From: an uncultured Ruminococcus sp. | GTDB taxonomy: Bacteria > Bacillota > Clostridia > Oscillospirales > CAG-382 | Reading direction: 5' to 3' | DNA length: 5,500 nucleotides | Assembly (NCBI GenBank): GCA_902783535.1 | Contig: CACZRJ010000228.1 | Coordinates: 1 to 5,500 of the forward strand | Shown: one piece after another, positions 1-5,500 of the stretch | How positions within the stretch are numbered: position 1 is the first letter of the stretch | How the letters are laid out: each line of letters begins with the position of its first letter | The notes under the pieces: model-generated | Told to the model about the DNA's origin: nothing | Database searches by the model: none | The model's input: the letters and a program-made list of their open reading frames with translations, nothing else | Made by a program: the position numbers and the translations under genes

Positions 1-2
1 AA

Positions 3-338
3 TGCTGCGAGCTGCTGAAGAACGACTTTTCGACGCCGGACTTCCCCGTCGGAAACGACCTCGTGCTATATATTTCGAACGATTTCGGCGTCTATTACAA
101 CTACACGAACATGACCCGCCCGTGGATGATCGGAAACCTGAAGACCGACCCGCCGGAGGAACTCGTCCGGAAGGTCTTTTCCGGCGACGTCCCGGCGCTG
201 AACGAAGCGAAAAAGTTCACGTGGTCCGCACTCGCGTCCCTGTACGGCGACATGTCTTCCGACAGAGTCTTCAGTCCGGACGACTTCAAGATCTATCTGC
301 TCAACGAATGCGCAGGCCGAATCGACGGCGGCTTCTGA
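3..338 (+). CDS. Unrecognised soluble protein, C-terminal fragment (5' end outside window)
   Basis: The frame is open from the left edge to a TGA at 336-338, giving 111 visible residues; the true start lies upstream of the window. A GTG at 63 lies inside this continuous open frame and is probably not the real start, because the residues before it have the same protein-like composition and codon use. The visible part is hydrophilic, rich in aromatic residues and acidic residues, with no membrane segment or signal. It contains an aromatic, strand-like stretch (LVLYISNDFGVYYNYTN) followed by helical, charged sequence and ends in RIDGGF. I do not recognise the family and assign no function. The stop codon overlaps the ribosome binding site of the HAD gene 10 bases downstream, so the two are probably co-transcribed and perhaps translationally coupled. 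Coding is supported by the C-rich third positions shared with the neighbouring genes. Confidence 0.8.
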   Translation, partial: CCELLKNDFSTPDFPVGNDLVLYISNDFGVYYNYTNMTRPWMIGNLKTDPPEELVRKVFSGDVPALNEAKKFTWSALASLYGDMSSDRVFSPDDFKIYLLNECAGRIDGGF

Positions 339-343
339 AAGGA
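337..343 (+). promoter_or_regulatory. Ribosome binding site of the HAD gene, overlapping the previous stop
   Basis: GAAAGGA lies 5 bases before the ATG at 349 and shares two bases with the TGA stop (336-338) of the upstream gene. This arrangement supports the ATG at 349 as the start and suggests coupling of translation between the two genes. Confidence 0.65.
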
Positions 344-348
344 CATCC

Positions 349-1047
349 ATGTACAATCTGATCTTCGACATCGACGGCACCCTGCTTCCGCTCAGCCAGG
401 AAGCCTTCACGAAAGAATTCGTCCGTCTCGTGTCCGAGCGACTCTGCCCGGACCCGGACTGCGGCCCGCGGATCCCCGAATACATCATGCGGTGCGCGGA
501 GGCGGTCGTCCGGAACGACGGGACCATGTCCAACGACGACCGTTTCTGGACCCGGATGAACGACTTTCTGCCGGGGAAGACGGAAAACATCAGAAAGAAG
601 TTCGTCGACTTCTACCTGACCGATTTCGAAAAAGCGAGATCCGTCGTTTCCGAGGACGGGCGGATCCTCCCCTTCCTGGAACGAAGGAAACAGGCGGGCG
701 ACCGGCTGTTCGTCGCGTCCAGCCCGATCTTTCCGAAGTTCGTGCAGGAGATCCGGCTGAGATGGGCGGGCATCTCCCCGGCCATGTTCGAAGACATCAC
801 GGCCAGCGAGAACTCGACCTTCAGCAAGCCGAATCCGGCGTATTACACGGAGATCTGCGAAAGGCATTCTCTGCACCCGGAAGACTGCGTCATGGTCGGA
901 AACGACGCGGACGAGGACGCCCCGGCGCTCGACGCTGGCATGCGTTTCTTCCTGCTCACGGACAATCTGTACAACCGGAGCGGAAGAGAGATCTCGAACT
1001 TTTCCCGCGGTTCCTGGGAGGATCTGGAGCGCTTTCTGGACGGCTGA
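349..1047 (+). CDS. HAD-superfamily hydrolase, probable small-molecule phosphatase
   Basis: This 232-residue cytoplasmic protein carries all four HAD motifs in order. Motif I is FDIDGT at residues 6-11, with nucleophile Asp7 and acid/base Asp9. Motif II is the Ser at about 124 in FVASSP. Motif III is Lys160 in FSKPNP. Motif IV is VGNDADED at 183-190, with Mg-binding Asp186 and Asp190. In this family the first Asp forms an aspartyl-phosphate intermediate during hydrolysis of a phosphate ester. About 110 mostly helical residues separate motifs I and II, which fits a C1-type cap, the arrangement of phosphoglycolate phosphatase and beta-phosphoglucomutase relatives. The cap sets the substrate, which cannot be read from the sequence. 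Length is usual for the family. The start is set by the ATG at 349, the SD site just before it and the MYNLIFDIDGT beginning typical of HAD proteins. It lies 10 bases after the preceding gene. No clear terminator follows it, so some transcription may run on into the transporter gene. Confidence 0.93.
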   Translation: MYNLIFDIDGTLLPLSQEAFTKEFVRLVSERLCPDPDCGPRIPEYIMRCAEAVVRNDGTMSNDDRFWTRMNDFLPGKTENIRKKFVDFYLTDFEKARSVVSEDGRILPFLERRKQAGDRLFVASSPIFPKFVQEIRLRWAGISPAMFEDITASENSTFSKPNPAYYTEICERHSLHPEDCVMVGNDADEDAPALDAGMRFFLLTDNLYNRSGREISNFSRGSWEDLERFLDG

Positions 1048-1072
1048 GCGTCCGCAGGCCCTCCGCCGTTTC

Positions 1073-1103
1073 TTTGAAAAATGCAAAAAAAAGACTTTTC
1101 AAA
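1073..1103. repeat. AT-rich inverted repeat with A8 tract in the gap before the transporter gene
   Basis: TTTGAAAA (1073-1080) and TTTTCAAA (1096-1103) are perfect 8-base inverted copies separated by 15 bases that include a run of eight A (1085-1092). The stem is too AT-rich and has no T run after it, so it does not look like a terminator. Its right arm overlaps the proposed -35 region of the downstream promoter, so it could be an operator or an UP-like AT element. It could also be a chance product of a locally AT-rich stretch. Confidence 0.4.
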
Positions 1104-1124
1104 CGCCGCCGGATGTGCTAAATT
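1096..1124 (+). promoter_or_regulatory. Candidate sigma-A-type promoter for the MATE-ATPase gene
   Basis: TTTTCA (1096-1101) as -35 and TAAATT (1119-1124) as -10 are separated by 17 bases, and the -10 is preceded by TGC, giving an extended -10. Each hexamer matches the consensus at four of six positions. The site lies in the only AT-rich stretch between the HAD and transporter genes, with an A8 tract just upstream. It would give a leader of about 60 bases. This is a pattern match without experimental support. Confidence 0.4.
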
Positions 1125-1179
1125 GTTTTCGGTCATCTTTTCGCAGATCCCGTTCGGATTCACATTTTCGGACCACCGG

Positions 1180-1185
1180 AAAGGA
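1180..1185 (+). promoter_or_regulatory. Ribosome binding site of the MATE-ATPase gene
   Basis: AAAGGA ends 8 bases before the ATG at 1194. This selects that ATG over the longer open frame with different reading that crosses the region. Confidence 0.7.
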
Positions 1186-1193
1186 AAAATGCC

Positions 1194-2954
1194 ATGATCA
1201 AACGCGTATTCAGACAGATGCTGTTCACACAGATCGTATCCGCGATGACGGTCATGATCTGCATGGTCATCGACAGCATCATGATCGGCCGCTTCCTCGG
1301 CGTGGACGCGATGACGGCCTACGGGCTGGCGTCTCCCGTCCTGCTCGTCTTCGCCGCGTTCGGGAGCATGCTCTCCGCGGGCATTCAGGTCTTCTGCGGA
1401 AAGGCGATGGGCAACGGCGACATGAACGAGACGAACGCCGGATTCTCCTCGTCCGTCGTGATCGTCACCGCCGTCTCGCTGACCGGCGTTCTGGCGGTCC
1501 TGCTGTTCACCTCTCCCCTCTGCGTCCTGCTCGGCGCCGGGGATCCCGTTCCGGAGAACAAAGTCTTCTTCATGACGGTCGACTACATCCGCGGCTTCAT
1601 CATCGGCGCGCCGGCGTTCCTGTTCGCGCAGATCATGGTCCCGTACATGCAGATCTCCGGTCAGCGGACGCGGCTGGTCGTCGCGGTCGCCGCCATGACC
1701 GTCTCGGACATCCTCTTCGACATCCTGAACGTCTTCGTCGTCAAGCAGAACACGTTCGGCATGGGACTCGCGTCCAGCCTGAGCTACTATATCGCCTTCG
1801 TCATCGGTATCGTCTATTTCTTCAAGAAAAACTGCATGTTCAGGTTCAAGATCAAACTTGTCAAACTGAAATGCTGCCTTTCGCTCCTGAAGGAGGGCAT
1901 CCCGACCGTCATCAACCAGATCAGTCTCGTGCTGCTGGTCTTCACGCTGAACAAGATCCTGCTCGACGTCGGCGGAAACAGCGCGGTGGCCGCGTACTCG
2001 GTCATCTCGTCCGTCGGGAATCTGTGCTACTGCTTCGGTTCCGGCATCGGCTCCGTCGCGCTGCTGCTCGCTTCCATCTTCTACACCGACGAAGACCGGA
2101 CCGAACTCCGGTCGCTCGTCCGCACGATGTCGTTCTACGCGGTCATTCTGAACATCGCCGTCACCGGCGCCGTCCTGGCGCTCGCCGATCCGCTGGCCGT
2201 CCTGTTCATGGCCGAAAACGAAAACGTCGCGTCCATCGCGGCGGCGGGCCTGCGCATCTTCTCGCTGTCTTTGCTTCCCTGCGGGCTCAACACGTCCCTG
2301 AAGAATTACTATCAGGGGATCCGCCGCATCGTCTTCAGCGAATCGATCTCCGTCATGCAGAACTTCGCCCTGACCGCGGCCGGCGCCTTCCTGCTCAGCC
2401 GTTTCTTCGGCGTCACGGGCGCCTGGTTCGGATTCCTGTTCGGCGAGAGCCTCACGCTCGTCATCCTGTCGGTCTTCGTCTTTCTCCGGAAAAAGCATTT
2501 CGCCCTGAACGCCGAGACCTACGCGTTTCTGCCCGACGGATTCGGCGCGAAGGAAGGCGAATACGCGGAGTGGACCGTCCGCTCCCTGGAGGAATCGGTG
2601 GAAGCCTCCCGCATGTGCGAGGAATTCTGCAGAAGCCGCGGCGAAACGCCGCGCGACTGCAAGCTGATCGCCCTCTGCGTCGAAGAGATCGCGAACAACA
2701 TCGTTCTGCACGGATTCAGAAAAGACAGCAAGGGAAAGAAGCATTCCGCGGATATCCGGCTGACGTTCAAATCCGGAAAGCGCGTCATCCGCATCCGGGA
2801 CGACTGCACGCATTTCGATCCGCTCCGGTATTTCGAGCTGCACGAAAGCGACGACCCGGCGTCGCACATCGGCATCCGCATGGTCATGAAGAGCGTAAAG
2901 ACGGCGAACTACGTGCATTCGCTCGGGCTGAACAACCTGACGCTGATCCTCTGA
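1194..2954 (+). CDS. MATE-family transporter fused to a C-terminal GHKL (RsbW/SpoIIAB-type) ATPase domain
   Basis: This 586-residue protein has two parts. Residues 1 to about 435 are a MATE-type (MOP superfamily) transporter: about twelve hydrophobic helices in two halves, with typical signatures such as the early D-x-IMIGRFLG segment near 27-36, GIPTVINQ at 235-242 opening the second half, the loop FYTDEDR at 296-302, and NYYQGIRR at 371-378. MATE proteins export drugs or metabolites using a sodium or proton gradient. After a short linker, residues about 455-586 match the HATPase domain of anti-sigma kinases: an N box in EEIANNIVLHGF (Glu498, Asn502), a G1-like box RDDCTHFDP (535-543), and a G2-like box HIGIRMV (558-564). 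A usual MATE protein ends near residue 450, so this is a true fusion within one uninterrupted frame. The ATPase domain should be cytosolic and could sense nucleotide, bind a partner, or phosphorylate one; which of these is unknown. Asp-Asp-Cys replaces the common D-x-G of the G1 box. The gene has its own SD site, a candidate promoter and a following terminator. Confidence 0.93.
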   Translation: MIKRVFRQMLFTQIVSAMTVMICMVIDSIMIGRFLGVDAMTAYGLASPVLLVFAAFGSMLSAGIQVFCGKAMGNGDMNETNAGFSSSVVIVTAVSLTGVLAVLLFTSPLCVLLGAGDPVPENKVFFMTVDYIRGFIIGAPAFLFAQIMVPYMQISGQRTRLVVAVAAMTVSDILFDILNVFVVKQNTFGMGLASSLSYYIAFVIGIVYFFKKNCMFRFKIKLVKLKCCLSLLKEGIPTVINQISLVLLVFTLNKILLDVGGNSAVAAYSVISSVGNLCYCFGSGIGSVALLLASIFYTDEDRTELRSLVRTMSFYAVILNIAVTGAVLALADPLAVLFMAENENVASIAAAGLRIFSLSLLPCGLNTSLKNYYQGIRRIVFSESISVMQNFALTAAGAFLLSRFFGVTGAWFGFLFGESLTLVILSVFVFLRKKHFALNAETYAFLPDGFGAKEGEYAEWTVRSLEESVEASRMCEEFCRSRGETPRDCKLIALCVEEIANNIVLHGFRKDSKGKKHSADIRLTFKSGKRVIRIRDDCTHFDPLRYFELHESDDPASHIGIRMVMKSVKTANYVHSLGLNNLTLIL

Positions 2955-2976
2955 ACGCCGCTTTTTCAAATAACGG

Positions 2977-3011
2977 AAAACGCAGTCCGTCCGTGCGGCG
3001 GATCGCGTTTT
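2977..3011 (+). terminator. Rho-independent terminator of the MATE-ATPase gene
   Basis: AAAACGC (2977-2983) pairs with GCGTTTT (3005-3011); after one A-C mismatch the stem continues as 2985-2991 with 2997-3003, including two G-U pairs, closing a five-base loop at 2992-2996. The T run (3008-3012) overlaps and follows the right arm. It begins 22 bases after the TGA of the transporter gene. Confidence 0.75.
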
Positions 3012-3059
3012 TCACATTTTCAGGGACGATCCGGCAGACCGTCAAAAACCCGTTTTGTG

Positions 3060-3097
3060 AAAAAGAAGATGCCGTTCCGTGCGGCACCTTCTTTTTT
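3060..3097 (-). terminator. Terminator of the leftward operon, probably bidirectional
   Basis: AAGAAGATGCCG (3063-3074) and CGGCACCTTCTT (3082-3093) form a 12-base stem with a 7-base loop. As - strand RNA all twelve positions pair, one as G-U, followed by a U run; as + strand RNA that position is an A-C mismatch, followed by six or more U. It lies about 35 bases after the stop of the leftward membrane protein gene, so it should end that transcript and may back up the terminator at 2977-3011 for the rightward one. Confidence 0.75.
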
Positions 3098-3131
3098 GTA
3101 TGTCAATTTGTATTCTTTCGGAAACGTCAGG

Positions 3132-4547
3132 TCATTCGCCCGCGGGATACGCATTCTCCGACGGAGCGGGAGCCGCCGGGGAAACCGCTTCTGCCTTCAG
3201 GATCCGTTTGATCCTTCTCGAGTGATGCACGCTGAACACGAACGCGGCGATCATGAGGAGCGCGGCGATGAACGAGAAGAGCGTTCCGGAAAAGAAGGAG
3301 ATCTTCACCGTTTCCAGATACGAAGAGAAGGCGCGGACGATCACCGCTTCGGGCCCGCCGGCATTCTGCGCGGCCGTTTCCAGGATCGCCCTGACGATCA
3401 GGGCGTCGCCCGCCAGAGCGACGGAGGGGGCCAGGACCAGCGCGAAGAAATGCGGCCATCCGAGGAAGACCGGGACCAGCGTCACCGGAACGAAGGGATT
3501 CTTTTTCGAAAAGACCTTGACGAACGCGAAAATGAACGGCAGCAGCCAGACGACGCACACGGCGAGAACGCCGAACCCGACGACGCGCATATAGTTCAGG
3601 TAGAAGTCCATGTCCTCGTCCGTGAGCTTCTCCGAGACGGAAGAAGCCAGATCCCGCAGCAGTTTCTCGAATTCCGCCGGATCGTTCAGGTCCGGGAAGT
3701 TTTCCGTTTCATGCGGCAGTTCGATCGGCATGGTTCCCTGCTCCGAGAGCGACTGCGCGGCAAGCGTGAGATACGGCGCGAGGAGCCCGTTCACCAGTCC
3801 GTCGAACGTGAGCTTTCCTTCCCTGTCCTGGATGTCCTTCAGCGCGTCGTGAACCCCCGCGCGGATGTCTTCGCGCTGGTTTTCGAGTTCCATTGCGACC
3901 GCCGCGTAGACGGGATTCTCCTTCATCAGCTTGACCGCGTCGTCCACGACGGAAACGACGGTGTCCGTGACCGAATCGGCGCTCGCGTTCTCCTTTTCGA
4001 CGGACGCGCGGATGGTCTCCAGTTTCCCGTCGATCCATTCGTCCGTCAGGCCGGCGCTCGTCAGCAGTCCGTTCAGATCCGCGCCCGTGCTCTCGGCGGC
4101 GCGCAGAACGGCGACCTTCATCGCGGCTTTGAGGATCCTGTCCCGGTTGCTTCTCAGCAGTTCCGAGACGGAATCCACGACGGCTTTGACCGCGCCTCCG
4201 GCGACGCGCGTCACGTGATCGACGACGAACGCACGGTCGGACGTGAACCAGGAGCGGATATAGTCGGACGTCGGCAGAGAAACGGACACGGAGATCCTGC
4301 TTCCGCCTGTTTCCGGGAAGATGTCCTTCAGGACCTCTCCCGCGACGGAAATGTATTCGTCTTTGACGCTTCCCTCCGCGGACGCCGCCGTCAGTCCGAG
4401 ATCAAGGGCCTTCCTGTTCAGGGGGATCTCCGCTCTGACCGTCCAGAGCGGCAGGACGAAATATCCGAGCATCGCGAAGACGCAGAGCAGGATGATGACG
4501 ATGTCCGCGATCCGCAGCGACAGGCGGTGCTTCTCGATTTGTGCCAT
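3132..4547 (-). CDS. Unrecognised membrane protein with a large extracytoplasmic helical region
   Basis: This 471-residue protein is not one I recognise. The first 12 residues are short and basic, followed by a hydrophobic helix at about 13-36 that serves as signal anchor. Residues about 37-318 are hydrophilic, alanine- and valine-rich and mostly helical, with alternating acidic and basic residues; they probably face outside. Three hydrophobic segments follow at about 321-346, 352-379 and 416-442, and the tail (443-471) is basic and then Pro/Ala-rich. With four membrane segments and a basic N-terminus, both ends should be cytosolic. I see no catalytic motif, lipobox, cysteine pattern or known repeat. 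The ATG at 4547 is supported by AGGAGG 7 bases upstream. The gene lies 52 bases after the HerA-like ATPase gene on the same strand with no terminator between, so the two look like an operon. It could be a membrane partner of that ATPase, or an envelope protein unrelated to it. The existence of the gene is much surer than any role. Confidence 0.85.
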   Translation of the reverse strand: MAQIEKHRLSLRIADIVIILLCVFAMLGYFVLPLWTVRAEIPLNRKALDLGLTAASAEGSVKDEYISVAGEVLKDIFPETGGSRISVSVSLPTSDYIRSWFTSDRAFVVDHVTRVAGGAVKAVVDSVSELLRSNRDRILKAAMKVAVLRAAESTGADLNGLLTSAGLTDEWIDGKLETIRASVEKENASADSVTDTVVSVVDDAVKLMKENPVYAAVAMELENQREDIRAGVHDALKDIQDREGKLTFDGLVNGLLAPYLTLAAQSLSEQGTMPIELPHETENFPDLNDPAEFEKLLRDLASSVSEKLTDEDMDFYLNYMRVVGFGVLAVCVVWLLPFIFAFVKVFSKKNPFVPVTLVPVFLGWPHFFALVLAPSVALAGDALIVRAILETAAQNAGGPEAVIVRAFSSYLETVKISFFSGTLFSFIAALLMIAAFVFSVHHSRRIKRILKAEAVSPAAPAPSENAYPAGE

Positions 4548-4554
4548 GAGTTTT

Positions 4555-4560
4555 CCTCCT
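4555..4560 (-). promoter_or_regulatory. Strong ribosome binding site of the membrane protein gene
   Basis: Read on the - strand, AGGAGG lies 7 bases before the ATG ending at 4547. It matches the full anti-SD core and fixes the start of the 471-residue protein. Confidence 0.8.
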
Positions 4561-4599
4561 TCCGGATGCGCTTTTGGGTGGATCGTATGTTTGAATGCG

Positions 4600-5499
4600 T
4601 CAGAACAGTTTCTTCAGAACGCCGAGCAGTCCGCGCGTGGCCGACCTGCCGAGCTCGCGCCCGATCGTCGTCGCCGTGCTGCTGGCGGCCTTTCCGAGGA
4701 AAGACGATTTCTTCGAGGACTTCTTTTTCGCTTTCGCCTTTTCTTTTTCCTTTTCTTCCTTTTCCTTGGCTTTGCGCTTCGCTTCTTCCTCTTTCAGCTT
4801 TTCCTCTTCTTCCTTCCGCTTCGCTTCCTCTTCCTCTTCCTTCTGCCTGCCGGCCCTGATGATCTCGTAGGCGGACTCGTTGTCGACGGCGTCCTCGTAT
4901 TTCCCGTAGATCTCGTCGGCCATGATCTCGGATTCTCTGCGGTCGTCGTCGATCATGCCCATCATGGACTGCGGCGGGAGAATGGTCGCGCGCTCGACGA
5001 CGGACGGACGTCCCTTTTCGTCGAGGAAGGACACGAGCGCCTCGCCGGTCCCGAGTTCGGTGATCGCCTCTTCCGTGTCGAAGTTCGGATTTTCCCGGAA
5101 GGACTGCGCGGCGGCGCGGATGGCCTTCTGTTCCGCCGGGGTGTACGCGCGCAGCGCGTGCTGGACGCGGTTGCCCAGCTGCGACAGGACGGCGTTCGGG
5201 ATGTCGGACGGCTGCTGGGTGATGAAGTAGACGCCGACGCCCTTGGAGCGGATCAGCTTCACGACCTGCTCGACCTTGTCGACGAGCGCCTTCGGCGCGC
5301 CGTTGAAGAGCAGATGCGCCTCGTCGAAGAAGAAGACGAGCTTCGGCTTCTCGGGGTCGCCCACCTCGGGCAGATCCTCGAACAGCTCGGCGAGCAGCCA
5401 CAGCATGAACGTGGAGTACAGCAGCGGCGACTGGAAGAGCTTCGCGCAGTGGAAGATGTTGATGTATCCTTTTCCGTTCTCGTCCGTCTTCATCCAGTC
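4600..5499 (-). CDS. HerA-like / DUF853 (YjgR-type) P-loop ATPase, C-terminal part (N-terminus outside window)
   Basis: The frame enters from the right edge and ends at TGA 4600-4602, giving about 299 residues; E. coli YjgR is about 500 residues, so roughly the first 40%, with the Walker A loop, lies beyond the window. Numbering from the first visible Met (5491-5493), the Walker B is KLVFFFDEAHLLF with Asp57 and Glu58, the sensor region is ITQQPSDIP at 91-99, and an arginine-finger-like stretch is NRVQHALRAYTP at 108-119. These are hallmarks of the HerA/FtsK-type hexameric ATPases, and the wording of the segments fits the DUF853 (HerA_C) family. Members are predicted DNA- or protein-moving motors of uncertain role. 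Residues about 218-263 are almost only Lys, Glu and Ala, a charged coil longer than in E. coli YjgR as I remember it. The last 25 residues (GRELGRSATRGLLGVLKKLF region) match the conserved basic family tail, so the C-terminus is intact. The internal Met at 5493 should not be taken as the start. The membrane protein gene follows 52 bases downstream. Confidence 0.93.
   Translation of the reverse strand, partial: DWMKTDENGKGYINIFHCAKLFQSPLLYSTFMLWLLAELFEDLPEVGDPEKPKLVFFFDEAHLLFNGAPKALVDKVEQVVKLIRSKGVGVYFITQQPSDIPNAVLSQLGNRVQHALRAYTPAEQKAIRAAAQSFRENPNFDTEEAITELGTGEALVSFLDEKGRPSVVERATILPPQSMMGMIDDDRRESEIMADEIYGKYEDAVDNESAYEIIRAGRQKEEEEEAKRKEEEEKLKEEEAKRKAKEKEEKEKEKAKAKKKSSKKSSFLGKAASSTATTIGRELGRSATRGLLGVLKKLF
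4705..4845 (-). repeat. Low-complexity Lys/Glu/Ala coding tract, strongly purine-rich on the coding strand
   Basis: About 47 codons inside the HerA-like ATPase gene encode almost only K, E and A with some R and S. On the + strand this appears as pyrimidine runs, unbroken at 4737-4767 (31 bases), 4798-4817 and 4824-4844. It probably forms a solvent-exposed charged helix or coiled coil linking the ATPase core to the conserved basic C-terminal tail. Such tracts change length easily by slippage. Confidence 0.8.
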
Positions 5500-5500
5500 G

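Noticed and set aside
1048..1075. A possible terminator directly after the HAD gene
   Set aside because: The GC-rich stretch after the stop makes only weak imperfect pairing and is not followed by a clear T run, so I did not call it.
843..2969. A 708-codon open frame on the - strand, antisense to the HAD and transporter genes
   Set aside because: Its translation is dominated by Asp, Glu, Arg, Gln and His with no domain, and it lies opposite two well-recognised genes. High GC and few stop codons explain it.
1159..3021. The 11-base direct repeat TTCACATTTTC at 1159-1169 and 3011-3021, flanking the transporter gene
   Set aside because: A shared 11-mer is expected a few times by chance in 5.5 kb, there are no inverted ends, integrase or composition change, and the right copy overlaps terminator sequence. 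It is not evidence of insertion or an attachment site.
1115..3211. A 698-codon open frame on the + strand overlapping the transporter gene in another frame
   Set aside because: Its translation is rich in Arg, His and Pro without structure, while the overlapping frame gives a clear MATE-ATPase protein with an SD site. It also runs through the terminator.
4737..4844. Pyrimidine-rich runs on the + strand as a possible regulatory or non-coding element
   Set aside because: They are fully explained by Lys and Glu codons of the leftward HerA-like gene, whose frame and conserved tail continue past them.
3057..4859. A 600-codon open frame on the + strand, opposite the membrane protein and the end of the HerA-like gene
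   Set aside because: It begins at a terminator hairpin, has low-complexity Arg/Asp/Glu-rich sequence and ends in a Ser/Leu/Phe/Pro run that is only the complement of the Lys/Glu tract. No credible start or domain.

Overview
The window is ordinary, densely coded bacterial chromosome with high GC and a strong preference for C or G at third codon positions (GAC, AAC, TTC, ATC, GTC dominate). It holds five protein genes, all ending in TGA, with Shine-Dalgarno sites of the AAAGGA and AGGAGG type. A MATE transporter fused to an anti-sigma-like ATPase domain, together with the strong SD sites, fits an anaerobic, high-GC Clostridia-like Bacillota. This placement is inferred from gene style only and is weak; no marker gene, tRNA or rRNA is present. 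I see no mobile element, CRISPR array or phage gene.

Layout. From the left edge to about 2954 the genes run on the + strand: the C-terminal end of an unrecognised soluble protein (3-338); 10 bases later a HAD-superfamily phosphatase (349-1047); then a 146-base AT-richer gap with a plausible promoter; then a 586-residue protein (1194-2954) joining a MATE-type membrane transporter to a C-terminal GHKL ATPase domain of the RsbW/SpoIIAB type. From 3132 to the right edge the genes run on the - strand: the C-terminal 299 residues of a HerA-like/DUF853 (YjgR-type) ATPase (4600-5499, upstream end outside the window) followed 52 bases later by a 471-residue membrane protein of no family I recognise (3132-4547). 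The two convergent units meet in a 177-base gap that holds two separate hairpin terminators, one placed for each strand.

How the genes work together. The HAD phosphatase and the partial gene before it look co-transcribed. The MATE-ATPase fusion probably has its own promoter and its own terminator. On the other strand, the HerA-like ATPase and the membrane protein look like an operon, with the ATPase first. A functional link between that ATPase and the membrane protein is possible but unproven. The two items most worth following up are the MATE-GHKL fusion and the unknown membrane protein paired with the HerA-like ATPase.
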